From the NCBI RefSeq assembly GCF_000421105.1, contig NZ_ATWF01000001.1, forward strand, positions 1,623,407 to 1,687,406: DNA of 64,000 nucleotides, in the 5' to 3' direction. Shown one piece after another: positions 8,217 through 17,541 of this stretch. Position 1 is the first letter of the stretch; each line of letters opens with the position of its first letter. The notes beneath the pieces were generated by a model that saw only the letters and a program-made list of their open reading frames with translations, did no database searches and was not told the origin of the DNA. Made by a program: the position numbers and the translations under genes. This DNA comes from Limisalsivibrio acetivorans. GTDB lineage: Bacteria > Chrysiogenota > Deferribacteres > Deferribacterales > Geovibrionaceae.

Positions 8217-9407
8217 ATGCCCTTAACTGATACCGCCATCAAGAAAGCAAAGTTTGATCCAGCAAAGAAAAAAACCACAATCTCAGATGAAAAGGGTATG
8301 TACCTTCAGGTAATGGAGAACGGATCAAAGTATTTCAGGCTGGATTATCGATTCGCAGGTAAACGAAAAACCTTAGCTTTAGGAGTATATCCCCAGACCA
8401 CACTCAAGGAAGCCAGAGAAAAGCGAGATCAAGCTAAGAAGCAGATAAGTGAAGGCATCGACCCAGTACAATACAAAAAGTTTCTTAAAAAAACGTCCCT
8501 GGAAGAAACAGAGAACAGCTTTGAAGCTGTTGCTGCCGAATGGTACTCAAAGTACAAACCGAAATGGAGTACAGACCATGCCTCGAAAAAGTGGCGTAGG
8601 CTCGAACTTTATGTATTGCCTTATATTGGGAAAATGCCAATTAAGCAAATCACATCCAAAGACCTGCTGGAGGTTCTCAGAAATATTGAAAAGAGAGGAA
8701 TTACAGAAACAGCACATAGAACAAAGAGTGTGTGCAGCGAAGTTTTTAGATACGCAATCGCAACTGACCGCACAGAGAATGATCCAAGTGTAGCCTTAAA
8801 AGGGGCTTTATCTCCAAAGAGTCCTAAAAACATGGCAACAATCACTAGGCCCACAGATGTAGGAGAGCTATTAAGAGCAATCAGTGGATACCAGGGAAGC
8901 TATACTGTACATTGTGCCTTAAAACTTACTCCCTATGTATTTCTCAGGCCTGGTGAGCTAAGGCAAGGGGAGTGGTCTGAAATTGACCTTGAGAATGCAG
9001 TATGGAAAATCCCCGCAGAAAAAATGAAGATGAACAGGCCTCATATAATACCGCTCTCACGCCAAGCAATAGAAATACTAAAAGGCCTGTATCCTGTCAC
9101 TTCTCAATGGAGATACATATTTCCATCCCAAAGAAGCAAAGAGAGGCCAATGAGTAATGCCACTATCACTGCTGCATTAAGGCGATTGGACTACAGTAAA
9201 GAAGAAATGTCCGCACATGGTTTTCGAGCTATGGCTTCTACCCTACTTCATGAAAACGGATGGCGGTCAGATATTATTGAGATGCAGCTTGCTCACGCAG
9301 AAAGGAATAAGGTTAAAGCTGCATATAATTACGCCCAACACCTCGATGAAAGGGCCCGAATGATGCAATGGTGGGCGGATTATCTGGATAAACTGAAAGG
9401 AGTCTGA
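8217..9407 (+). CDS. int: P4-type tyrosine recombinase (island integrase)
   Basis: A 396-residue site-specific recombinase that would integrate and excise the island at tRNA-Met. The N-terminus (MPLTDTAIKKAKF, then GMYLQVMENGSKYFRLDYR) is the arm-type DNA-binding DUF4102 domain of P4-like integrases. A core-binding domain follows (about 95-190). The catalytic domain has Arg in FLRPGELR near 244, the HxxR box in SAHGFRA near 332, a second His in QLAHAERN and the tyrosine nucleophile in AAYNYAQHL near 370. Length is normal and all catalytic residues are present, so it is probably functional. The ATG directly follows a GACGGTA-type motif and GAGGTG. Confidence 0.95.
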   Translation: MPLTDTAIKKAKFDPAKKKTTISDEKGMYLQVMENGSKYFRLDYRFAGKRKTLALGVYPQTTLKEAREKRDQAKKQISEGIDPVQYKKFLKKTSLEETENSFEAVAAEWYSKYKPKWSTDHASKKWRRLELYVLPYIGKMPIKQITSKDLLEVLRNIEKRGITETAHRTKSVCSEVFRYAIATDRTENDPSVALKGALSPKSPKNMATITRPTDVGELLRAISGYQGSYTVHCALKLTPYVFLRPGELRQGEWSEIDLENAVWKIPAEKMKMNRPHIIPLSRQAIEILKGLYPVTSQWRYIFPSQRSKERPMSNATITAALRRLDYSKEEMSAHGFRAMASTLLHENGWRSDIIEMQLAHAERNKVKAAYNYAQHLDERARMMQWWADYLDKLKGV

Positions 9408-9408
9408 T

Positions 9409-9942
9409 TCAATTTATTTCATTCAAGCGCTTTAAAATTCGTGAAACAGTTTTCGCATTCCACAGCATATTACGCCGAGTAAGAATGCCCATTTTGTTGA
9501 GCTCCTCAGCAATCTTGTATTTTGTTGTACAGCCAGAACTCATAAGCTCATATATATAAGGTTTGATAGATATTGCAAATTCATCAGCTTTGGTCTTTCT
9601 CTGAGTATTGGCCTTTACAGTAGTATTTGTAGAATAGTCATCTCTAGGCAGATAAAGTTGTTCCTTTACACAGTAAGAGGCGAACTCGCTTATAACTCGA
9701 AGTTTACCCACCTCAACATTCTCAAAATATCCTATACAAAGGCACACCAGTTCACCAAGCTTACAGCTCATCTTACCCTTTGCTGACTTGTTCTGACATT
9801 TCGCAAAGCCCTTATAATAATTGAAATACTTCATGATGCCATAACCAAGTTCATCTTCTAATACACTTTCAGCATTTTCTCTCTGGTCGTTCAGCCTTAT
9901 CAAATATCTTCTTTCAATACACACATAGATTGTTTTCGACAT
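9409..9942 (-). CDS. Hypothetical protein with recombinase-like C-terminal helix-turn-helix
   Basis: A protein of about 177 residues, convergent with int (1 bp between the two stops). The N-terminal half is not recognised. The C-terminal part, around KYKIAEELNKMGILTRRN followed by WNAKTVSRILKRL, resembles the small helix-turn-helix that serine recombinases use to bind DNA, but no resolvase catalytic domain is present. It may be an accessory DNA-binding protein of the island. The ATG at 9942 is preferred over an in-frame TTG at 9948. Confidence 0.6.
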   Translation of the reverse strand: MSKTIYVCIERRYLIRLNDQRENAESVLEDELGYGIMKYFNYYKGFAKCQNKSAKGKMSCKLGELVCLCIGYFENVEVGKLRVISEFASYCVKEQLYLPRDDYSTNTTVKANTQRKTKADEFAISIKPYIYELMSSGCTTKYKIAEELNKMGILTRRNMLWNAKTVSRILKRLNEIN

Positions 9943-10105
9943 AATCAATTATATTACACTTACTATCGAAATGCCAAAATATCATAAAAGTAAATATATA
10001 CAACATATGATAGCTAATAAGGATAACTTTCGGTGGAAGTAAATATGAGATGTCCAGAAGAGATAAAACTCTTTGCTATCATTTAATAATACTAAAGGAG
10101 AGTAT

Positions 10106-10318
10106 ATGAAAACAGAAGTTACTGAACTACAAATTATTCGCAGGAAGGAGGTTGAAAACATGACCGGCCTTTCCAGGTCTTCGATTTACGCTTTGATGAA
10201 AACAGGGAATTTCCCCCAATCAATCAAACTTACCGAGAGAACCACAGGTTGGCTAAAGCATGAAATTGAGTCTTGGTTAATGGAAAAAGTAGAGGAACGC
10301 AACAAACGTTCAGCTTAA
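10106..10318 (+). CDS. AlpA-family helix-turn-helix regulator (excisionase-like)
   Basis: A 70-residue protein with the AlpA/MerR-like fold: IIRRKEVENMTGLSRSSIY is the winged-helix recognition part, then FPQSIKLTERTTGWLKHEIESWL. AlpA proteins of P4-like elements activate the integrase and act as excision factors. The ATG at 10106 is chosen because AAGGAG lies 7 bp upstream; the frame opens earlier at 10073. It lies just upstream of the Rep-like gene and probably controls the switch between integrated and excised states. Confidence 0.85.
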   Translation: MKTEVTELQIIRRKEVENMTGLSRSSIYALMKTGNFPQSIKLTERTTGWLKHEIESWLMEKVEERNKRSA

Positions 10319-10546
10319 ACAACTTAATAAGCAGCTGGTTTCAGATATCGTATAAGCATATATGCGAAACCTACTGTCAGGTGATTATGAGCTCTTTACT
10401 TAGTGGGTTAGGTAAAGGAAGCTCTCAATAAGTGTTTATTTAACAGGGCTAAATAAGCTCTAGGATGTATATAACCCAAATACTTGTTCTAACATTTCCG
10501 GGCAAACCGCCCATCAGGTCATGATGAAAAAAATTGCAGAAAATAC

Positions 10547-10702
10547 CTGTTTGTCAAAAACAGAATTTTTTCTGAGTAAATAGTAGTAGAGATTTTATCT
10601 CTGCTGTTTGGTGAGTATTGCTACGTGAGTTGATGCACGTGATGGTACTTACTAAATAACAATTTGACACATTACCAGGCAATTTTTAAATACTAAAAAT
10701 TG
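10547..10702 (+). other. Cluster of four hairpins, candidate replication origin or regulatory RNA
   Basis: The 443-bp non-coding stretch between the AlpA and Rep-like genes holds four inverted repeats: CTGTTT/AAACAG (10547-10563, followed by a T-rich run), AGTAGAGAT/ATCTCTGCT (10585-10605), ACGTG/CACGT (10623-10640) and CAATTTTTA/TAAAAATTG (10680-10702). The first looks like a terminator. The series directly upstream of an HUH Rep gene is the arrangement expected for a rolling-circle nick site. No function is demonstrated. Confidence 0.5.
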
Positions 10703-10761
10703 TTAATAGGTGAAGTTTAAGCACATGTGCCATCTAATCAAAATATTTATAAGGAGCTATT

Positions 10762-11508
10762 ATGAAAGACATATTTGATATCAGAAATGTTGATTATTAT
10801 GAAAGAAACATTGAGTTGATGAAGAAAGACAGTTGCTTAGGCTATAAACACAAAAGTGAACTTCAGGCAATCACACAAGAGCTGGCAATAATAAGAACTC
10901 ACATTCAGAATAACCCAGATATAGAGATGAACGATGAAACCAAAACAAAAGCAGATAACTTCATATATAATTACAACATATTAATGGAGAGATATAAAAA
11001 TAGTAAAGGACTAAATGAGCTACTGCGCAATTCGAATATTGCTTACTTTATAACTATCACTCAAAGCAAAAACAATGATTGCCATTCAAACAGAAGTGTT
11101 GCGATGTTCATTAAAAACATAAACCTATTGCTGAAGAAGGTGAATCAACGATTTTACTGCAATAGATTCAGAAAGAAACCTGATAGTCACCTAAAGGGCT
11201 TTGCTATATATGAAAATAATTCAGCAAAGACACAACCTCATTACCACTTGCTAATAAACGATGATCCGAAACTGAATTTGCCGGACTTAAAGAAAAACTT
11301 TGAAGAAGCTTGCAGGGAGTACAATGCATATAAAAACCAGATATTGTTCAACTATGAAAAAGGGATTGATATACAAAGAGTTGACGGAGATGAAAGGCTC
11401 TATGACTACCTAACAAAACAAGACATACAAGGTCAAAACATAACCTTTCTCAATAAATACGGGATATCCGACATATCAGCTTATGACGGGATAATAAGAG
11501 TTGCTTGA
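10762..11508 (+). CDS. HUH-endonuclease Rep/relaxase-like protein
   Basis: A 248-residue protein with the three motifs of rolling-circle Rep proteins in order. Motif I-like YFITIT is near residue 94, the metal-binding HUH motif is in QPHYHLLIND near 159, and the tyrosine motif with a lysine four residues on is in ERLYDYLTKQ near 213. HUH enzymes nick one strand and stay linked through the tyrosine, starting replication or transfer. The single tyrosine is typical of small-plasmid and satellite Reps. AAGGAG precedes the ATG. In the island it may copy or mobilise the excised circle, probably at the hairpin cluster upstream. Confidence 0.72.
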   Translation: MKDIFDIRNVDYYERNIELMKKDSCLGYKHKSELQAITQELAIIRTHIQNNPDIEMNDETKTKADNFIYNYNILMERYKNSKGLNELLRNSNIAYFITITQSKNNDCHSNRSVAMFIKNINLLLKKVNQRFYCNRFRKKPDSHLKGFAIYENNSAKTQPHYHLLINDDPKLNLPDLKKNFEEACREYNAYKNQILFNYEKGIDIQRVDGDERLYDYLTKQDIQGQNITFLNKYGISDISAYDGIIRVA

Positions 11509-11890
11509 GTGAACTGGACTAGACTAAGGGGCAGTTACAATAACTCCTGAGGAGTATGCTGAAAGAGTGGAAAACTCAAAATATATGCTGTAAGAAAAGA
11601 GGACTCTTACAAGGGCTATGTATAGTTTACTCATCTCTCACCTAGGGGCTGTCTCAATTCGTCGGTCCACTATACAAAAAGAATCAAGTTTTATGATCTG
11701 CTTATAAACAACGATACTTTTCATTTATATAAAACAAGTATGACATAATAAAATATCTTAAACGCAACTTATACATAACTGATGTCATTTACAAATAACA
11801 AGATATCAGATATAATTAACAATGTGTTAGAGTAATCGTTAAAGGAAAGCTTACTATGAAAACATAGATTATCTTTTCTGGGAGGATCAG
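11509..11890. other. Non-coding leader of the defence-like operon
   Basis: 382 bp without a convincing gene. It contains a short hairpin ACTCC-TGA-GGAGT near 11541-11553 and GTAAGA/TCTTAC near 11589-11610, then AT-rich DNA that probably holds the promoter of the helicase operon. No clear sigma-70 pair was assigned. Confidence 0.4.
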
Positions 11891-14746
11891 GTGTCAACAG
11901 GCTATCATGCAAAATATATTGCTCACAAGCTAACTTCACAAAACTCAAGTGATGATTTTTCAAAGCTTTCAATGTCACTTTTTGATGCCACTGTTGACCT
12001 TAACCCACACCAGATAGAAGCTTCGCTCTTTGCTCTTAATAATCCTTTGTCAAAGGGAGTAATCTTAGCTGATGAGGTTGGCTTAGGTAAAACTATTGAG
12101 GCAGGACTTGTTTTATGTCAGTTCTGGAGCGAAAGAAAGCGAGATATTATTGTAATCTGCCCAGCCTCATTAAGAAAACAGTGGGCAAACGAGTTATATG
12201 AGAAATTCAGTATACCAAGCATAATTATCGACTCTAAGAAATATAAAGAGTTAAAAAAAGAGGGTTCAGAAAACCCATTTAAACAAAAACATGTCATAAT
12301 CACTTCTTTTCATTTTGCAGCTAGATTGAGAGATGAGCTAAAACTTGTATCATGGGACCTGGCAGTAATAGATGAAGCACACAAGCTAAGAAATGCACAC
12401 CAGCAAAGCAATTTTATGGGACAATCATTAAGATGGGCACTTGAAGATGTTTATAAGATTCTTTTGACAGCCACCCCGCTGCAAAACTCACTCATGGAAC
12501 TATACGGCCTTTCCACTCTAATAGATGACAACCTTTTTGGAGAACCTGCATCGTTCCGTTCTATGTACATGAACTATGGGGCTGATATTGAAGATCTGAG
12601 GAACAGGCTAAGCCAATTTTGCAAAAGAACATTGAGGCGTCAGGTTTTAGAATATATAAAATATACAGAAAGAAGAGCACTTACCCAACCTTTCAACCCC
12701 ACAACCGAAGAGCATAAATTATATGACGCAATATCTGAATTTCTATTACGTGAAGATACATACGCAATACCTACAAACCAGCGACACCTGGTTGTCCTTA
12801 TACTTAGAAAATTGCTGGCCTCATCATCTGCAGCAATAGCATCAACTCTGGAAACCATAAAAAACAGGCTTATCAGCATAAAAGAAGGTGTGAAGGATAA
12901 CCGGGATCTGGTGGACAGGATAATTGATGAAGAGGAGATTGAAGATGATTTTCTGGAAGAAGACATAGAGGTTACAGAAACCTCTGACAATGAGAACAAA
13001 ATTGATTTAAAAAAGCTAGAAGCAGAAATACTTGAGCTCGACCAATATATAAGATGGGCAAAGAGCATAGGTATAGATTCAAAAACCAGGGCTTTGATGA
13101 GTGCCTTAAAGGTTGGTTTTGCAGAGATGCAAAAAATGGGGGCAGCAAAAAAGGCAGTCATTTTTACCGAGTCCCGAAAAACTCAGGACTATCTGGCTAA
13201 TTTCCTCGAAAGCAATGGATATTACGGCAAAGTTGTCTTATTTAACGGCAGTAATAACTCTGAAAATACAAAACAGATTTACAATGACTGGCTGACAAAA
13301 AATTTAGATAGCGGGAAATCAACAAGTTCGAAAGCTATAGACATTCGAGCAGCTTTAATTGATTATTTCGAAGACGAAGGTGAAATTTTTATAGCAACAG
13401 AAGCAGCGGCAGAAGGCGTAAACCTGCAGTTTTGCTCGCTGGTTATCAACTATGACTTACCATGGAACCCCCAGAGAGTAGAGCAAAGAATCGGAAGATG
13501 TCACCGTTACGGCCAAAAGCATGATGTTGTTGTTATCAATTTTATTAACAAAAGAAATGCCGCTGATATGAGGATATATGAACTTCTGGAGCAAAAGTTT
13601 AATCTTTTTAACGGAGTTTTCGGAGCTTCTGATGAAGTGCTCGGCTCTATAGAATCAGGAGTCGATTTTGAAAAACGGGTTTTAAAAATATATCAGGAAT
13701 GCCGCACAGAAAAAGAAATTGAAAAAGCTTTCAATCAGCTGCAGCAGGAAATGGATGAGCAGATAAAGTCCCGTATGACTGATGTGAAAGAACAGCTGTT
13801 CGAACATTTTGACGAAGATGTTCATTCACGTCTCAAATTCAGACTGGAAGACACAAAAAGACAGCTGAGAAGGTTTGAGAAAGATTTCTGGACTTTAACA
13901 AGATTTATTCTATCAGATAAGGCCAAGTTCAATGATACTGAGTGCAGCTTCAGCCTTAAAGATTCACCCGCCCCTCATATTAAAACCGGAAACTACCATA
14001 TGGTATCAAAAGACCATGTAAATATTCATGGAGACTATCTCTATCGTCTATCACACCCGTTGGGAGAATACGTTCTGGATTGCGGAAAGCAGTATCCTGT
14101 GGAAACAGCTTCCGTTGAGTTTGACATATCTAATCATCCGAACAAAATAAGTATTGTGGAAGGCTTAAAAGGAAAAAGCGGCTGTATGATGCTGGAAAAG
14201 CTCGTAATCTCTGGACTTTCGTCAGAAGAATATCTTTTGTTCTCTGCCATTGATGACAGCGGCAAAAGCATAGATCAGGAAGTTTGTGAAAAACTTTTTT
14301 ACTGCAGTGGCAAAGTGGCAAGCACACAAAACATTGATACTGAGCAGGCAGAAAGACTTAAAAAAGAGTCGGATGTTCATTCAAAAGCGACTATTTATGC
14401 ATCTGCAGAGAGAGATAATGAGTTTTTTAAACACGAACAGGAAAAACTGACAAAATGGGCAGAAGATATGATCACATCTCTTGAGAGTGAGCTTGCCGCA
14501 GCAAAATCTCAGGAAAAAGCGATACGAAGAGAATTGGACCTTGCAACAACAGTGGAAGAGCAGGTTGAACTGCAAAAAAAGCTTAAAGCGAAAGAAAGAG
14601 AAAAGAAAAGACTTCGTCAGGAGATATTTGACAGAGAAGACGAGATAGAAAACAAAAGAGACATACTTATAGAAGCCTTAAAGAAGAAGCTTTCACAAAA
14701 GACTACACAGGAGACGCTGTTTATTATACGATGGAGCGTTGTCTAA
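11891..14746 (+). CDS. SNF2/RapA-type helicase of a modification-restriction operon
   Basis: A 951-residue superfamily 2 ATPase. Walker A is in ADEVGLGKTIEAG near residue 60, Walker B is IDEAHKLRN near 160, motif III is LLTATPLQN near 190, and motif VI is QRIGRCHRYGQ near 528. This set matches the SNF2/RapA group of double-strand DNA translocases. The C-terminal roughly 80 residues (860-935) form a strongly charged coiled coil. Start: GTG at 11891 with GGAGG 9 bp upstream. It is the first gene of an operon; the methyltransferase gene starts 15 bp after its stop. In DISARM class 1 an SNF2 helicase (DrmD) also accompanies a methylase, but DrmA, DrmB and DrmC are absent here. Likely role: DNA translocation in anti-phage restriction (inference). 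Confidence 0.88.
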   Translation: MSTGYHAKYIAHKLTSQNSSDDFSKLSMSLFDATVDLNPHQIEASLFALNNPLSKGVILADEVGLGKTIEAGLVLCQFWSERKRDIIVICPASLRKQWANELYEKFSIPSIIIDSKKYKELKKEGSENPFKQKHVIITSFHFAARLRDELKLVSWDLAVIDEAHKLRNAHQQSNFMGQSLRWALEDVYKILLTATPLQNSLMELYGLSTLIDDNLFGEPASFRSMYMNYGADIEDLRNRLSQFCKRTLRRQVLEYIKYTERRALTQPFNPTTEEHKLYDAISEFLLREDTYAIPTNQRHLVVLILRKLLASSSAAIASTLETIKNRLISIKEGVKDNRDLVDRIIDEEEIEDDFLEEDIEVTETSDNENKIDLKKLEAEILELDQYIRWAKSIGIDSKTRALMSALKVGFAEMQKMGAAKKAVIFTESRKTQDYLANFLESNGYYGKVVLFNGSNNSENTKQIYNDWLTKNLDSGKSTSSKAIDIRAALIDYFEDEGEIFIATEAAAEGVNLQFCSLVINYDLPWNPQRVEQRIGRCHRYGQKHDVVVINFINKRNAADMRIYELLEQKFNLFNGVFGASDEVLGSIESGVDFEKRVLKIYQECRTEKEIEKAFNQLQQEMDEQIKSRMTDVKEQLFEHFDEDVHSRLKFRLEDTKRQLRRFEKDFWTLTRFILSDKAKFNDTECSFSLKDSPAPHIKTGNYHMVSKDHVNIHGDYLYRLSHPLGEYVLDCGKQYPVETASVEFDISNHPNKISIVEGLKGKSGCMMLEKLVISGLSSEEYLLFSAIDDSGKSIDQEVCEKLFYCSGKVASTQNIDTEQAERLKKESDVHSKATIYASAERDNEFFKHEQEKLTKWAEDMITSLESELAAAKSQEKAIRRELDLATTVEEQVELQKKLKAKEREKKRLRQEIFDREDEIENKRDILIEALKKKLSQKTTQETLFIIRWSVV

Positions 14747-14761
14747 TTTCGAGGGTTAAAA

Positions 14762-17533
14762 ATGTCAGAAAACAAATATTACGAAAAGCTTAAAAAGAAT
14801 CTAAAAGAGATGTTCCAGATGGACAGAAACGATCTGGACTTCGGCATATACAGAATAATGAACCAGAAGTCTGCAGAGATAGAAGACTTTCTGGAGAACA
14901 AACTTTTAACACAGGTTAAAGAAGATCTGGAGAAAACAAAATCTAAAACAGGTAAAGAAGAGCTTGAAAAAGCGATAAAAGACGCCGAGAGCTTAGGGAT
15001 AGACCCTAACACTAACGAAAAAATTATCGCTTTGAAAGAAAAGTATGACTCTTTAGCAGACATAAATAAGGTTCAAAGCGAAATTTTTAGTCATCTTAAT
15101 AACTTCTTTGCCTGTTATTACTCAGAAGGCGATTTTATGTCACACCGCCGTTACAAGCCGGGAAAATACGCCATCCCATACGAAGGCGAAGAGGTAAAGC
15201 TTCATTGGGCAAACAGTGATCAGTACTATATTAAGTCATCCGAGGATTTAAAAGACTATACGTTTATTGCAAGCGGCAAGAGAGTTCATTTCAAGCTGAT
15301 AAACGCATCTACAGAAAAAGATAATGTAAAAGAAGCTTCCGATAAAAAGAGAATGTTTGTTCTTTGCGAGGATGAGCCTTTTATATTTGAAAATGATGAA
15401 CTTTTTATAAGATTTGAATACAAAGCACCGGAATCCGAAAAAAAACAGGAAAACCTAAATAAGGATGCTGTTTCTGTTTTATTAAATTCAGCAGATTTGG
15501 GTGAATGGCGAAACATCTTATCTGAACCAAGACCAACTGACAAAAACAAAGAAAGAACACTTCTCGAGAAACATCTTAATGACTACACTGCCAAACATAA
15601 GTTTGACTACTTTATACACAAAGACCTAGGCGGTTTTCTGCGTCGAGAGCTGGATTTTTATATCAAAAACGAAATAATGCATCTGGATGATATCGAAAAC
15701 GAATCTGCTGCTAAGGTCGAGGAATATCTTGATAAGATAAAAGTGATAAGAAAGATAGCAGGAAAAATAATCGACTTTCTTGAGCAGCTTGAAAATTTTC
15801 AGAAAAAAATCTGGTTGAAAAAGAAGTTTGTTGTCGAAACAAACTGGTGCATCACACTGGACAGGATTCCGGAAAGTTTTTACGAGGAGATTGCCGAGAA
15901 TGATAAACAAATTGAAGAATGGGTTGACCTTTTTTCAATAGATAAAATTGAATTAAGCACAGAGTCACCCGCTTTTGAAAAACCATTGCCTGTTGAATTT
16001 TTAAAAGCGAACGAGTTCCTTGTTCTGGACACAAAGTTTTTCAGCGAAGATTTCAAAAACAGGCTACTCGAAACTTTTGATGATATAGATGAGCAGACAG
16101 ACGGATTACTGATACATTCAGAGAATTTTCAGGCACTGCAGCTTTTGCAGGAAAGATACAAAGAGCAAGTAAAATGTATATATATTGACCCACCGTATAA
16201 TACCGGTGGAGATGGTTTTTTATATAAGGATAGCTATAAACACTCCAGCTGGTATTCCATGATAAAAGATCGCTTAAAAATATCAGGACACCTGATGTCA
16301 AATACTGCCTCAATATATACACAAATAGATTACTATGAAACACACAGGCTTAGAGAAATTCTAGACACTCTATTTTTTTTCCAAAGGGAAATAATTTGGG
16401 ATATTCAGGTTCTTTCAGGTTTTAAAACAATTGCGCCAAACTGGGTTCGAGGGCATGAAACAATTTATTTTCATACTAAAACTGAAGATTATTTTTTCAA
16501 AAAGCTTAAACAACCTCACACAAAAGAATATGAAGCAATGTTTAACAAGCTTGATACAGATGGTAGAAAATTCATGATAGCCCACGGATTAAAGAGATAT
16601 TGGGACGAAGTTAAAGATAGAGGGAAACCGTTCGGTGATGTATGGAATGACATAATGTCTTTTCAACAGCAGCCAACAGCTTCCGAAAGAATCGGATTTT
16701 CAACTCAAAAACCAGAAAAGCTTCTTGAAAGAATAATTTTATCATCTACTAAAAAAGGTGAGATTGTTATCGACTTTTTTGCTGGGAGTGGAACAACTTC
16801 AGTGACCGCTTGTAAGCTTAGTAGATATTTTATAAATATTGAAGTTGGTAGTTACTTTTACAGCTTCATGCTACCAAGGATGAAAAAGACATTAAATGGC
16901 TTCACTACTTCTTCTTCGAAAGTATATAACTATAAAGGTGGCGGGATCTTCAAATACATACGTTTGGAATCATATGAAGATGCTTTAGATAACCTTACGC
17001 CAGTGAGAACTGAAGAACAAAACAATGCTTTCGAGCAGATGAGTGACACTGCAAAAGAAGAATATATACTGAAATATATGCTTGATGTTGAGACAAAAGA
17101 TAACGAATCGATGCTTAACGTTAAAACATTCACAAAACCTTTTGATTATAAAATAAATATCAGAGTTGATGATGAACTTGTGCCTACTAAAGTTAATCTG
17201 GTTGAAACGTTTAATTATCTGATAGGCCTCAAGGTTGAAAACTTCAGAAGTAATTACAGTGGGTATGAAGGTCTAAAGACTGTTGAAGGTAGAAACCTTA
17301 AGGATGAAAAGATAATTATTATCTGGCGTGACATTGAACTTATTGATAATAACAAGCTTGATGAGTGGTTTAAAAAACAGCAGTTTTCAGCAAAAGAACA
17401 GGAATATGATTATTTCTATGTAAACGGCGACAACAATATTGAGAATTGGCGCAAAGACAATGAGACATGGAAAGTACGTCTGATTGATCATGAATTTCCT
17501 AAGCTTATGTTTGATGTAAAAGATGTGATGTAG
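14762..17533 (+). CDS. Type III-like (beta-class) DNA adenine methyltransferase, long form
   Basis: A 923-residue DNA amino-methyltransferase. The catalytic motif DPPYNTG is near residue 475 and the SAM-binding motif FAGSGTT near 673. This order (motif IV before motif I) marks the beta class, to which type III Mod subunits belong; DPPY favours N6-adenine. The roughly 200 residues between the motifs would be the target-recognition region. About 450 residues precede the catalytic core, so it is about 280 residues longer than EcoP-type Mod; this extension is rich in coiled-coil-like charged helices. Spacing to neighbours is 15 bp upstream and 8 bp downstream. It probably marks self DNA for the neighbouring helicase-nuclease. 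Confidence 0.9.
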   Translation: MSENKYYEKLKKNLKEMFQMDRNDLDFGIYRIMNQKSAEIEDFLENKLLTQVKEDLEKTKSKTGKEELEKAIKDAESLGIDPNTNEKIIALKEKYDSLADINKVQSEIFSHLNNFFACYYSEGDFMSHRRYKPGKYAIPYEGEEVKLHWANSDQYYIKSSEDLKDYTFIASGKRVHFKLINASTEKDNVKEASDKKRMFVLCEDEPFIFENDELFIRFEYKAPESEKKQENLNKDAVSVLLNSADLGEWRNILSEPRPTDKNKERTLLEKHLNDYTAKHKFDYFIHKDLGGFLRRELDFYIKNEIMHLDDIENESAAKVEEYLDKIKVIRKIAGKIIDFLEQLENFQKKIWLKKKFVVETNWCITLDRIPESFYEEIAENDKQIEEWVDLFSIDKIELSTESPAFEKPLPVEFLKANEFLVLDTKFFSEDFKNRLLETFDDIDEQTDGLLIHSENFQALQLLQERYKEQVKCIYIDPPYNTGGDGFLYKDSYKHSSWYSMIKDRLKISGHLMSNTASIYTQIDYYETHRLREILDTLFFFQREIIWDIQVLSGFKTIAPNWVRGHETIYFHTKTEDYFFKKLKQPHTKEYEAMFNKLDTDGRKFMIAHGLKRYWDEVKDRGKPFGDVWNDIMSFQQQPTASERIGFSTQKPEKLLERIILSSTKKGEIVIDFFAGSGTTSVTACKLSRYFINIEVGSYFYSFMLPRMKKTLNGFTTSSSKVYNYKGGGIFKYIRLESYEDALDNLTPVRTEEQNNAFEQMSDTAKEEYILKYMLDVETKDNESMLNVKTFTKPFDYKINIRVDDELVPTKVNLVETFNYLIGLKVENFRSNYSGYEGLKTVEGRNLKDEKIIIIWRDIELIDNNKLDEWFKKQQFSAKEQEYDYFYVNGDNNIENWRKDNETWKVRLIDHEFPKLMFDVKDVM

Positions 17534-17541
17534 GTTCTGTT

